From positions 15,312,678 to 15,376,677 of the forward strand of contig OZ022583.1 in NCBI GenBank assembly GCA_963669155.1: a DNA stretch of 64,000 nucleotides, given 5' to 3'. Source of the DNA: Arbacia lixula (Eukaryota; Echinodermata; Echinoidea; Arbacioida; Arbaciidae). The notes under the pieces are model-generated. The model saw nothing but the letters and a program-made list of their open reading frames with translations. It searched no databases and was not told the origin of the DNA. Positions 36,682 to 48,210 of the stretch are shown here, piece after piece; the stretch's first letter is position 1, and each line of letters starts with the position of its first letter. Made by a program: the position numbers and the translations under genes.

Positions 36682-38646
36682 CTAATCTTCCTGTGAACAT
36701 TGCTGGGTCTGCTGCTGCTGGGGCGTCTGAGATGAATCATTCAGGCTTGCCAAGAAGCTTGTCATACTAAAGTCACTTGACTCCCTAGAACTTCTGCCTG
36801 CTGAGAGAGAAGGGGCGCTGGCGGAGCGTGGCTGCATGGTGGTGTGGGAGGGCGTTGAATGGTCGTTCATCCCAGGTATCACGTTCGCCATGTAGGAATG
36901 CTTCATGGAGTGCCAAACGCTGGTGGAAACTGGGTTGGTAGGCCAAAGGTGTGGTGGGGGCTGCCATTCATCTCCGCAGGGGGGTTGACTGACCCCTGAA
37001 CTTGTACCAGGTCTTGCTATTGGAGGATCCGAGGGAGGTTGCAGTGATGTGTGTCGATGCTGCATGAACAGAGAGTCTTGGCGTCTGGTGCTGGCTTCAT
37101 CTTGTATGTCAAGGAGGAAGTTGCTCAGCAGTCTGTTTGCCTTCCTATACAAGTCATCAGGGAGTTGCTGCAGCACCGAACCGACGTAGTTAGTGAACTG
37201 CTCACGGTCTGGATGCTGTGACTGGGGCCTGTCAAGTGTACGCAACACCTGGGCAGAAAGGGCCATCAGCTGCTCGCTGTTTTGCTGGTTCTTGATAAGA
37301 TGATCCAGAACATCCGTCTCCTGCTGTCTCGGGGACTTTTGTGGTGCCTTACCCTTGCTGTACCTGCTGCCCCTGGGGAATGGAGTGCTTTCCTTCCTTG
37401 CTCCATCTAAAGACTGCTGATTAGTGGTAGCTTCCTCCTGGTTTTCTGGCTGGGCTGGCTCTACCTGTCTTTCCACCCCTCGCTCCTGGTCCTCTTCTTC
37501 TTCCTCCTCCTCCCGAGGTGCTGGTCCTCTGGCCTCAATACGTTCCTGTAGCTGAAAAGATACAAAGCAAAGAATGTTTTGAGATGAGGAAATGTTAAGA
37601 TATAAATCAAAGTTAATGTAAAATAATTCAAAATAATTTTTTGTTAAATTTTATTCCATTTTTCGTGATATGATGTATTTCACAATTTCTTTGGTTTTTT
37701 TTGTTGTTGTCAAGTATACTTACACTAACTATGTTCCTCCTTTGCACAACGTACATGTAAGGGGTGAGGAAGTCAAAAAGCTGCAGCAGGCGCTTGTTGG
37801 CATCAGTAAGGACCTCAGCTCCAGATCCACTCTTTTGTGCTTTCTTCTTTAGCCGTCCAAGCTTTGTCCTCAGACTCTCGTACCACTGTTGCAGCTCCAA
37901 CCCCGTCTTGTCCATGGCCTGTCCTTGCTGATCCCACAGACGTGCTCTGGCCTGGGTGTCCCTCCAGAGGTCTCTTGATTTGTTATACAGGCTATCGTTC
38001 TCCTTGAGGAATTCAGCTACCTCCACCATTTCTTCTTCGGAAAGGACGACAGTAGGCCTCGGGGCCTTACGCCTTCTCTTTGCAGGGGGCTGGGCATTTT
38101 CTCCGTCAGTGTCCCTGCCTTTTTCTGTCTCATCTTCATCGTCATCTTCATCTGCAGTAGCAGGAGTAGCAGCTGTGGAGGCAGTGGATGTGGAACCTGC
38201 AGTAAAGTTTGTGGCGGTGGTGACGGTGGTGATGATGGTGGTAGCAGCAGTGCTGCCTGACCTCACGGTGCCTGACAATTTATAATGGAAAAAACTGCTT
38301 TACATGACTTAGGCATACATAAAACTCCATTCCATCTCAAAAATTCTTCAAATATTTAGATAAGAATTGATTACAAATATTTCAAAATTACAATTCAATT
38401 CATTATAAAAACATATTGACTTGCTTTTCTCACTTTGATATTCCTAACTCAGCTGTACTTACCAATAACACAAGGAGAGTCGTGTGGCTGAGCAGTGATT
38501 GGGGCCTGAATAGGCCTATCCTCCGTCTCTGCATCCTCAGGAGAAGGCACAGAGGATTCTTCTGCCACTTGAGATTGTTGTGGAGTGTCGGGAGGTCTCT
38601 TCTTAGCCTTCTGTCCTCGAACATTTCTGTTTTTTCTTGGAGCCAT
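36682..38646 (-). CDS. Harbinger MADF (Myb/SANT-like) accessory protein, three exons
   Basis: Exons are 38646-38463, 38271-37724 and 37551-36682. All junctions are GT-AG (donors GTAAGT and GTAAGT; acceptors TTGTCAG and CTTTTCAG), and phases add up to one open frame of 533 codons before the stop or including it within one residue. Exon 1 encodes a basic start, MAPRKNRNVRGQKAKK. Exon 2 begins Thr/Ala-rich, then acidic, then has a basic PAKRRRKAPRP nuclear-signal-like stretch, followed by the MADF-like domain (EVAEFLKENDSLYNKSRDLW through WYESLRTKLGRLKKK). Exon 3 has an acidic E-run and a Gln/Ser/Pro-rich tail ending QQCSQED. In Harbinger elements this partner binds subterminal DNA and imports the transposase into the nucleus. 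It looks intact here although its transposase is not. Confidence 0.8.
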
Positions 38647-38699
38647 ATTTAAGATCTTGGTGCTGTGTAGTGTCCGAGAAAATATGTGAAGTCAGCGTC

Positions 38700-39207
38700 G
38701 GCTGGCCCTCCTTTCATAGTCCGTTGGCCTTCAGATGTCGCCGCTTGCTATGCGATATGTGTCGGATGGCAGTTCGGTTAATGAGCGATTACCCTCCGAT
38801 GTCACAACGGACAGCAATCGATCGGTCGGGCAGACCGCCGATTGCAATCAGATGAGCGTCAGATGACAGTAAATCATCGGACACTCATCAGATTGCCGTC
38901 GGACGTCGGCTAGACAAGTCCGATAGTTGCACAACACGATTCTGACACACATCGGACTGACTCGACATTCATCCGACGCTGACTCGATTTGCGACCGGAA
39001 ATAGCGTCCGATGGCGAACTAAGCTCTGAGCTTAGTTCCTTCATCGGACGATTTCGCCTCATCGGATTACGCCCGACACGTCGGACACTGACCTGATAGT
39101 CGACAAACACAAATCGGATTCATCGGAGTGTGATACGATACTCTTCGGTGGGTTACCGGAAGAAAAAAACTTTGCTTCCGATGAGTGACCGATGAGCCCA
39201 ATTCTCT
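38700..39207. promoter_or_regulatory. subterminal ATCGGA/TCCGAT motif array, right
   Basis: Dense motifs again in both orientations (e.g. CATCGGACACTCATCAGAT, GTCCGATAGTTG, ACACATCGGACTGACTC). This array overlaps the presumed promoter of the accessory gene, whose start codon is at 38646. Binding by its own product could autoregulate it; that is inference. Confidence 0.65.
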
Positions 39208-39224
39208 GTGGAATGGGGGTATTA
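39208..39224. repeat. Harbinger right terminal inverted repeat
   Basis: GTGGAATGGGGGTATTA, the exact inverse of 35014-35030. Confidence 0.9.
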
Positions 39225-40325
39225 CCCCCACCCCAATATCCCCTACCTCCACCTGCCAGTTGATGTCCATTTTCTTCCCTTCTACTTCATTTCTCCTCAC
39301 CTTCCGATCCTTTTCAAGGCCCTAACATCTTAATAATCCCAAGACCAGCCTCTTAAGTCTGCCATTTCAAAGGCGCTGGTTTGATATCCCAATCTCGGGA
39401 ATCGCAACATCTTTACGATGGTGTATTTTCGATAAATAAGAACTTTGAAGCTGGAGTAGAGAAAATTCCTTTACACTCCGAAATCCATCACTGTCCCAGA
39501 ATGCAGCAGCACGTATGCTGATATGGATACACATGACAACACCTCTAAACTTGTACTGGGCTTAAACCTGACATCGAAAACACGGTCACTAGATATTGTA
39601 CATTCAAGATTCGTAAAGGGTGAGGATTTGTTCTTTCATTTGCATATTAATGCGATTATGGGCTGGGCTTCATTCCCCCGTGGAAGTGAAAATTGCGCGT
39701 CGCATCCTTATTTTCCCGCGGGTTATAAGCAAAACATACCGCCGTCTCAAAATGATCGCCTTCTCATTTCCTCTTTGGATGGCCCCAAGCATCCAGAGTT
39801 CGTGTACGGGAAACGGCTTTATTTGTTTCACAGAGAAAGGATGAAAAGGAGACACCGCTTTCATCGTATTACCACCCTAAAGCATAACAAACCGTGACGG
39901 GAGGAGCATCAGTTATATGAACAAACCCATAGACAATACACTACTGGATAAGTGGGAAAAAGCGGGGAGTGCGTGGTAAAGAGTGGTAGGGTGATATGAA
40001 AGGCGCGTTTGCGCTCATTATTGGGAAACAGGATATGAGGTGTACCGTTGGATCGTGACTGCAATTTAGGATAAGTTTAAGAAAGTCCCTTTATTAATAT
40101 GAGGCGATTGATCATTTAAAAATTAGGGATAAAGAAGCGACAAAACATGAAAACGTGACATCTCAGTGGAAAACTGTGAGATCTCGCTTTATAACCTTTA
40201 TTATAACGTAATTATGAGGGAATCGTGTTGCTGTCATCGCTGAGTTTTGTTAATTTGAACGATTTCATATATTTGACATGGGAGGGTTTTTTTTACAACG
40301 ACTATCCCTTACCTCACAACCCTAG
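39225..40325. other. intergenic, nothing recognised
   Basis: A 124-codon plus frame (39523-39897) shows no domain and no splice context. Otherwise AT-rich. Confidence 0.4.
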
Positions 40326-40610
40326 ATGAAAGACGGACAAGATGAAAGCAAGAAAAAAACAAAAAAGGACGGAAATGGAGAAGGAGAAGAAATTAGAAGA
40401 CGACCGAAAAGGAAAAGAAAGAGAAAAGGACGAGGAAGAAGAAAGAGGAGGAGAACGGACGGAAGGGGGAAAAGGAAAAAGAAGGGGAGAAGTAAAGTGA
40501 GGAAAAGAGTGAAGGAAGTTTGAGAAAGGAAGAAGGGGAAACGGACATAGAAATTGAGAAGAAGAAGAAAGAAAAAAGAAAAAATAAGAAAAAGGGAGGG
40601 AGAAGCAAGA
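40326..40610. repeat. purine-rich (GAA/AAG) tract
   Basis: Almost only A and G on plus. The Lys/Arg/Glu frame on plus and Phe/Leu frame on minus are compositional. Confidence 0.9.
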
Positions 40611-41240
40611 AAGGAATGATGCAATGACGCAATATCATCAGCACAGCAAGTTAGAACATTATTTTAAACTTTAGTGGCGCCATTTCATTTGGCGTTAAAA
40701 CTTAAATTGCATTTCCTGTTCCTCTTGCCTCGTACGACGACTAAGTATAGAGTGAGTGGAACAGCTCAATCGCACAAATGCGTCTAGACTGAACATGTTA
40801 ATGAAGCTTGAATACAAACACACATCCGTATGTCTTCAAAATATTGACTCATGTACGTAAGCTTTCTTCAATATTAGCCTAATTGCTGACAGATGAGAAC
40901 GCTGGGACGTGAAGGACTTCGTCATCATGGTCATAAAATAAAAAGAAGCTACTTGAGTAGCAGTCGGCATGGTCGGGTTTTCATTGCGTCGTTAAAATGG
41001 GTCTGAGGGTTAATAAATGAGTGTCACATCAATCATGGATTTAGCATACCGTGACTAGGAGCTTAATGAGGCTTACCGTGTACACAAGAACAGTGCGTGT
41101 GCGTTCGCACAAGTTTACAAGCCGACAATGTATTCATGTACTGTACTGAATGTATTGTATGGAAAACGACACACGCGTGAACGGCATTGGCCACCTGTTT
41201 AGTATATAGTGCCAGTAGCTGATAAAGGGTGGGGGTTAGG
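40611..41240. other. intergenic, nothing recognised
   Basis: No supported feature. Confidence 0.45.
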
Positions 41241-41331
41241 AGGTTAACCCCCCCCCCCCCCCCACACCAAAAAAAGGGGGGAGTAATAGGGGGTTAAGGT
41301 GTTCAACCCCCCCCCCCCCACACACACACAC

Positions 41332-41370
<39 letters not shown>

Positions 41371-41480
41371 GGATCCCTATCTAAAAAAGGGGGGGTTATA
41401 AAGGGATTTGAATAGATGGTTGAATCCCTCAATCCCTCTGGGATCTTAAAAGGAAGAGGGTGTACCCCCCCCCCCCCACC
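41241..41480. repeat. alternating G-run/C-run repeat with (CA)n
   Basis: C runs at 41248-41263, 41307-41319 and 41465-41477, with G runs between them (GGGGGG near 41275, 41290 and 41390). GGTTAACCCCC/GGGGGTTAA motifs repeat. A CA microsatellite occupies 41319-41368. Confidence 0.85.
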
Positions 41481-42640
41481 CCCTTCTTAGCTACTCCTGG
41501 CGTTTTTTTTTAGATGGATGACCTTTATCCTACGACCGAAGACCCGCGCGCAAAATCTCACGGCTTGACATCTCTAACACACCCCTCCCCCCACCCCACC
41601 CCATCCCACCCCCTTAGCAAAAAGCTAGATCTGCCTCTGAATGTAAATAACACGAAAGTTATAATTTGGTTTAACTCCTCTCGGCCAGATAAAATGCTGC
41701 TCCGACATCCCTGGTTGGACTGTTCTGTAATCCTCGTGCACACGTCTACCATTGGCACGTCAATAACCAGTCTTGTCTCAAAATGTAGCGTGCATTCCGA
41801 CATCAGATTTATCCCTATTTCACTTACTTCTATGTCAGTAGATTCTGCTTTATACGATTGTGCATTTTTGAAAATTTCAAATGCAACAGTACCACCACAT
41901 AAAGCGCGATAACTTGAACACTGGGTAATTGCATTTTGGCTGACCTTGATATGGTCTACAAACGTTGTCTCTGATGCATTTGTGGTCAGAAATTCTTACG
42001 CTTTTACGTCACTTATGTATTCAAAATGGCCTACTGACCTAGGCACTAGGTTTGGTTAACAGGGGGAGTACCGTTGGATGCCAAGCACGACAGAAACGGC
42101 GATAGCTGTGTCAGTATATTTCACGGGGCGCGGTGGTACTGGAACAGTGTTGGCGCCAACGGGAACGGATTATACCGCCCAAACGATGTTACATTATCAC
42201 TATTAGGGTAAATTTCACCAGTTCGTCTGATATCAGGTTGTACAGCATTAAAACAAAGAAATTAAGTTAAGGGCAGTACCGAAAGATCACTGAAATCATT
42301 AGCATTAACATGAAAATGGCAATTACAGTCCTGTCATTTGTTTCGACCAGTTAATTACAAATGTAAACCGGGAATGAGTTACGAAACTTAAAGACATTGT
42401 ACTAAGAAAAATCTTCGTGAGAAGGTAAAATCGGAAGACCTGTTCACATGTCTGAATCAGCGTGTGTGTTACGATGTAGTAAAGCAAGTAAGGAGGCTGA
42501 GAGAAGCGGGAGAGAGGGTGGAGAATGGGAAGAGAAATATAAAGAGAGGGGGAGAGAGATACAATGAGAGAGAAAGGAGGAGAAAGGGAAAACATTGATT
42601 GATAGATAGACGCGGGATAATTGGGGAGAATGAAAAAAGG
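41481..42640. other. intergenic, frame of repeat origin
   Basis: A 132-codon plus frame at 41514-41912 looks conserved-like at first, but it starts in C-run repeat sequence and no family was recognised; probably old repeat sequence. GA-rich patch at 42480-42600. Confidence 0.35.
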
Positions 42641-42651
42641 ACATTCCTTCA

Positions 42652-42858
42652 TCAAAAACAGATAAAGAGCAAGTTATGGAATCATAACTTTCACAGCACA
42701 TGTAAGAGAACCTCACACGTGACGTCAGAAAATTTAAATTTCAAAAGATCCTTACTGTCTGATCCCTTGACGGATTTTCGTCAAACCTTCTCGAATATGT
42801 TTCTTTCGTATTTCTGCTTTTTGTTGAAACCAACATTAATTCAGGGTGAACTATCCAT
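42652..42858. mobile_element. half element of the TTAA MITE family
   Basis: Matches the right arm of the element at 63108-63605: CTCACACGTGACGTCAGAAA, then GACGGATTTTCGTCAAACCT, ATATGTTTCTTTC, TTCAGGGTGAACTATCC and flanking TTAA at 42859-42862. The left arm is missing. Confidence 0.7.
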
Positions 42859-42862
42859 TTAA

Positions 42863-44825
42863 ATGTCTGTTGACGGAATAATAACCAGCATTGCCGTCCA
42901 CTAGTACCAGACCAAAGACCTTAGAGCGCTGTGAAGCAGCGCAAGACGGAGCTGTAGTACGACACGGGCGCCATTTTAGGAAGCAAGTTCCCGGATGAAG
43001 TTTAAATTTTGAAGTGTATTTATTATGTTTTTCGACCCCTTTCGAGGTATGAGAAGTACATAGTAAATTGTAAAATAAAATTTATATTATACACATATGT
43101 TTTCTTTAAGGAAGAGAAAAGAAAAGAAAAGAAAATAGGATGCAAGTAAATATCAATGCGGGCAATTATGGCTACGTCGTCTGCTTTTTTTTTTTCTAGA
43201 TCGCAGGTGTAACTAAGTATGTTCCTGGATGTGTGAGAGCAAAATTGAGAAAAATGAGAGGTGGGGGTGGGGGATCAGTTCATACATAGTAGCATACATT
43301 TTTAGAAATATTTCTGAATTCACCCATCATTTTTTTGTTCTAAAAAAAAATCATACGCGCAGTGCATGCAGCCATTCAGCCAGCGCGCTAAAATGTCGGC
43401 GGTATCGGCCCATGGCGTACTATACTTTTTGTGTGCAAATACAAGAGAGTAATCAGTCTTGTCAGACTGATTCACAAACTGACTAGCCTAGCCTCAAGGC
43501 TGTTGGGCATTTAAAAGCAAAATCAAAATCCAAAGTCAAATCTGCAGTAGTTATCTAAATCGATGACTTAAGAATTTCATATATATGATCGAATGTTATC
43601 AAACTTGTAATAGCGGTAGATTAAGACATAAAAAAAAAATGATTGTGTGTGTGCCATATGTGTTTTATATTTCACTGTTTACTCATCAGATTGATAAAAC
43701 ACAAAAGAGCAGCTTATACAAATGTACTTATTATTATGATAGAGACTTAAAGATACTTATTTAATATCGCTTTAGATAAGTTAAATCAAATGTCAAAGCA
43801 AATTACAATGATGTCACATAGAGTTCATTGGACTATTTCTGTTAATCCTTATTGTTGTCTTTTTTTATTATTATTATTTTAATACAGAAATTTAGGTACG
43901 AGCCGGTCTCATCCTCTATCCTTTGTTTGAATGTTGATGTGAGCCTTAAAGGTTACTCTATGTAGTGTTTGTTGTTTAAAGTACCCAGGTCTTCCGCGGA
44001 GAACAATGCTTTGCCCATTGCCGTGGCTTCCCTGGTAGAATAAAACGGAACGAATACAAGTCATGAATAAATAAAAAATTGTTCAATAAACAGTTCTAGC
44101 TATAATAGATGATTCATTATCAATTCTTTCTCTGAAACGGCCATGGACTGAGAAAATATAAGAATGATAAATTGACCAGGCTTATCATATGGGTAGTAGT
44201 CTCTGTGTTCAGTTTGGAGGACTAATATTTATGATGCCTGGAAACCGTGCTAGACGGGAATAGCGTCACAAGGGTTGCGCCTGTGAGTTTTGTATACTTG
44301 TCACACGCATGCAATCATTAGACGTTCTTCTTCTCTTCGACAACTCGACATGTTTTAAGAAGAAAATAAACGAGAGAGGGGAGAGTGTGGTGATATGGGA
44401 AGACGTATATTGGGACAGGAGCAGGAGGATGAAATGTCAAAGGTGAAAGAGAAAGACAAACACTTAACCGATTGATTACCAATGGCATGGCAATGTGCAG
44501 TAAGTCAGATTGGAATTCAAGGCTTGGTTACTGTAAGGGTTGAGGCAGAGAAAGATGGAGTTGGAGACGGCCGGTGACTGCACCGTAATGGAATAATGGC
44601 AGATCGAACAGTCGACTGTCACCACAATCGATCATCAGTGTGCCTTCTAATACCGCGTTGATCGATGGCGATTCAAAACCACGATGTGCGCAGCTGTGAG
44701 TCCTTTTTTTTTACATAAATAAAATGATCTGTTGAAGTCGGAATCGAAGATTGGGTAAAGCGACACAGTACAAACGCCCACTGAGGGGGAGGGGGTTAAG
44801 AGGGGCGGGGAGACCAAAGGAAGAG
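42863..44825. other. intergenic, nothing recognised
   Basis: AT-rich; AAAAG repeats near 43112-43134. No downstream exon of the TIMP-like gene was identified here. Confidence 0.4.
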
Positions 44826-44829
44826 GTTT

Positions 44830-44830
<1 letters not shown>

Positions 44831-44866
<36 letters not shown>
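44831..44866. repeat. (GA)n microsatellite
   Basis: About 18 GA units, pure. Confidence 0.95.
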
Positions 44867-44869
<3 letters not shown>

Positions 44870-45887
44870 AATGTGATAATTGTCTTGGAGTGAGAGTAAG
44901 AATGTAATAAAAGCATCCAAGGCAAATATATTAAGAGGGGGCGCAATTATCAACGGACACAATTCAAATTAAAACAAAGAGCCTGAAATACATTTTTGTA
45001 TGTCGAGTGAAAAAAATATTAATAATTCAGTTCAATCTTTTCTGCATTTCTGATGGACGGTGAGCTATTGCTTTTTATCGGATTTATCCGTTCATTTTCT
45101 TAGGTGCGCAGGATGTAAAATTAGACATAATCGCATCTCTTTTCTTTACGCATATAATCTGCCGCCAGATGAGGCAAATGGTTAGCCAAGCGATGTAATT
45201 CCACTTTAATCTGACAGTTGTTCACAAAATTTGCTGAAATACTCTAATAAGCTCCAAACTCTAATTGGTTTAGCGCCATCTCTTGATTATTATGTGCCAA
45301 TAATGTGAGTTGTGTCTTGTGCGGAAAAGAAACGTTTAGTTTTTATGTTTCGTGACAATACAGTGCGCCGGCGATACTTGCCGTTTCACCTATATTCAAG
45401 TTCGTTTTGTATATCTAAAACAAGCTAAAAAAAATATCAGTTTAAAGGAGAACAAGGATTTTAGAAGATAAAGATGTTTTTTATCTAGTCTTTCCGTTTT
45501 TGTCCACACAGGTCCGCTCACAGTGCGTGAGTCCAATGGGAGCAATGCACGCATTGGCGCGGGACAATACGATTATGAATGAAGATTGTGGTTGGTGCGT
45601 TTCAAACGTAAACCAGGATAGCTTTTTTTTTCTTGATAATTTTTTCGTGAAGTTATGACTGTGAGATTTCAGACACGCTTGGGTACACTGCTGATTCCTG
45701 CGGCGTTTCATGACTTTTTCAAATGGGACACCCTGTCTTTAAATGATGTCTTTCAATGAAACATGGATTAAAGTAACGTGTTCATCATATTCCTCATCTC
45801 CTGTGATCGGTCTTTATCATTATAGTTTTCGGTTTTAAACTAGTAAAAGTTTGTTTGCGTTTGCACTCTCCAATGGTGAGAGCGATA
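44867..45887. other. intergenic or intronic, nothing recognised
   Basis: If the TIMP-like gene continues leftward, this is intron. No exon-like sequence found. Confidence 0.4.
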
Positions 45888-46171
45888 GAGTACCGAAGAG
45901 GTGTCGTCATACCAACATGTTGTCAAGACAACTGGCTCTAAACAAACTCACTCCAGTGAGTGGTTTACAGGTCCGATATTGTCTAGCGGGCTATTGTCGG
46001 CATTCCCAATATTAGAGTCTCCACTATGATCACCGCTCCTTGCTCTACCCGCAGAGTTAAAAACAAGTTGTCTCGACGAGAATGCTCGAATGACGTCACA
46101 CTTCGGCACTCGAGACTTAAAAACAAGTTGTCTCCACGAGAATGCTCGAATGACGTCACACTTCGGCACTC
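45888..46171. mobile_element. MITE, copy B (GAGTACCG family), right arm duplicated
   Basis: The left arm GAGTACCGAAGAGGTGTCGT...TCAAGACAACTGGCTC and the interior match the copy at 25853-26063. The right arm is present twice in tandem: TTAAAAACAAGTTGTCTC..CGAGAATGCTCGAATGACGTC..CTTCGGCACTCGA at about 46056-46112 and 46117-46173. The element ends about 8 bp inside the intron from the splice donor of the TIMP-like exon 2. Confidence 0.85.
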
Positions 46172-46180
46172 GATACTTAC

Positions 46181-47072
46181 CTCCAGTCATGAAGACGGTA
46201 CCTCCATCCATCCCCAAGAATTTCAGTCCACATGTGTCAAAGTGGCCAGATGCTATGTTTCGAATTCCTGGATGTATGGAATCCGGCTTGAAGACCGTTG
46301 TCACATTGACCGAGGTGTCCATCTGGAAAATGTTGTTTTTGAACCCGAAGTCACCCATGCCCATGACCTCCGCCATGATCGCTGGACGGACGCGGAGAGA
46401 GCAGAAAGTAGGAAGATGTAACGACATTGATTAAAGAATGAAGTAAGGACAGACAGGATAGAAAAGAAGGGAAGAAATAAATAAAGTAGGAGAGCTAGCA
46501 AGAAAGGAAGCGATATGAGGGAGATGGAGAAGAACGACCAGACGGAAGGAGAGGAAAAGGCGTAAAATAACATCGTCACTTACAGAAAAAAAAAAAGAGG
46601 CCAAAGGAAAAGGACGCTGCAAAAAGCAAGGAAGACATCTCGAAGTGGGACAAAGAATCAAGGAGTGGGAGACTCTGTTGTCTGAGGATAATATATCGGA
46701 AGATTGGTGTCAAGTACAGCGATGTAAAAAGCATTATAAAGGAAGGGGAAGAGCAGGAACAAACAATTGAGAAGGAAACAAATATTAGCACAAATACATA
46801 GTCAGTTGAAAGTGCTATTTTAGTGATAAAATAATTATAGAAAATCAACGCGTTAAGATTGACCTAGGTCATGTTAGCTGGGCAATGCTGGGGTAGGGGA
46901 TTGGGAGGAGGGGGAGGGGGAGGGGGGAGGGTGTGCTTATAGTTTGTGGTGGTGGGATTTACTACTCACCATAATCAGCATCGCAAAACTTTTCGGTGAT
47001 GTCAGTTATGGGACAACACGCCCTGGAGCAAACGACCATCACGGCCAAGAGGAATACCTGCAACATAGACAT
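46181..47072 (-). CDS. TIMP/NTR-domain secreted protein, first two exons (partial)
   Basis: Exon 1 is 47072-46970 (34 codons + 1 base, donor GTGAGT). Exon 2 is 46381-46181 (acceptor CGTCCAG, donor GTAAGT); phases join in frame. Exon 1 is a signal peptide (MSMLQVFLLAVMVVCSRA) then CCPITDITEKFCDADY. Exon 2 gives AIMAEVMGMGDFGF..., VNVTTVFKPD and FDTCGLKFLGMDGGTVFMTG. This order (N-terminal Cys after the signal, FC.ADYA.. strand, VFK, then CGL...YL.TG) is that of the N-terminal inhibitory domain of TIMPs, which bind metalloproteinases outside the cell. TIMPs normally start C-X-C; here the mature end would be CC. Remaining exons, with the LC..F..W region, were not found to the left. It could be another NTR protein. 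Confidence 0.65.
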
Positions 47073-48210
47073 GATGATCTCTTCCTTTCTAACCTCAGAT
47101 AACTCTTGGAGAATCAAGCCAAAGATGCGAACAAACAATCCGTAGCATTTGAATGTTGGTGGTTGTGTTGCGGGGTCATATATAAACATATGTAAGTTCC
47201 ATGATTTAATTACGTTTTGTTTAACTGTCCACTTCAAATGGGGCGTTGCAGTGAAATTTGTGTCGTTCGCATTTTGCAAAAAGACATGGTCAGCAAAATT
47301 AGATGATTTATATATGTGTGATTGTGTTACTGAGAACATTATTTATTATTCATTGTCACAAAAAGTTCTATATAACAAGTTATATTCAATCTCATCTTTG
47401 GTTAACAAGCTATCAGGCTAAAGTGGAGCGATAGTATCAAATCAATCTTTAGGCGTACATTTTGTATCGTTTTCATAATGCGAAACAACACGTTCAGCAA
47501 GAAGACATAATGTTACCTGCACTTCTCAAGATTGCGTGACAGTAACGCTCCTGGATCAGTCAATATATCCGACGTACCAGAATGCTCATATTTATCTGGG
47601 ACTGAGAGACGGGGCGAAGTGTGGTTTTAAAATGAGTGGGCTTTCAGTAATTTGGACAGAAACTGGAAGCAAGCCCTTCAGACAAAAAATCACGTTGTTG
47701 TTGGTGTCTCCGAGAAAACAATGAAAAGTCAATGCACTGATCGGTTTGCTAAACACTCAAACAGAGCATCAGCTTTGATTGTTGCAGCGCCATCTCTTGA
47801 CTATTTTTGTTTGCAAAAGACACACATTGTTTCGTGTTGGTGTTTTCACGTGATAACAAAACATCGCTCTAGAGCTACTCATGGAGTGATACCATAGAGT
47901 TGAGCAGAAGGCTGTTTGATGTTTTGGCCTCACCCTCCGTGCACCACAATATCAAAAACAAAATGCTAAGCTGGAGAACAAATATACGTTCAAAGTCTTA
48001 AGCTCTTTATTTTAGCAAAAACACAGGAAAATTGTCACTTTTCAAAACACGGCTCATGCATTGTTAAGATAGACAGAGCACAAAAAAGTGGGGGGTATTG
48101 CATAAAAATAAATAAAGAAAGAAAATTCGGACGAAATTAGAAGGTGATTTGTCGGTTACGACAGACCACCTAAAAAGTAGCATGCTCGGCTGCCGGGCGG
48201 TGAGTTTTTA
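47073..48210. other. 5' flank of the TIMP-like gene
   Basis: Presumed promoter/5' UTR region of the minus-strand gene, with no clear TATA box. AT-rich; open frames at 47149-47897 lack support. Confidence 0.4.

Larger units (their letters stand above)
35014..39224. mobile_element. PIF/Harbinger DNA transposon, internally deleted
   Basis: A 4.2-kb element. Its ends are perfect 17-bp inverted repeats (TAATACCCCCATTCCAC at 35014-35030; complement at 39208-39224). If the outer TAA and TTA are read as target sites they match only as a palindrome, so the exact TSD is unresolved; Harbinger elements typically use TWA. Inside the termini are many TCCGAT/ATCGGA motifs. Two convergent genes follow: a truncated transposase on plus and a spliced MADF/Myb-like protein on minus. 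That two-gene layout is the known Harbinger arrangement. The transposase lacks its catalytic part, so movement would require a transposase supplied elsewhere. Confidence 0.9.

Noticed and set aside
41514..41912. 132-codon plus frame, first considered as a retrotransposon ORF fragment or a further TIMP exon
   Set aside because: No reverse transcriptase or TIMP motif could be identified, and it begins in C-run repeat sequence.
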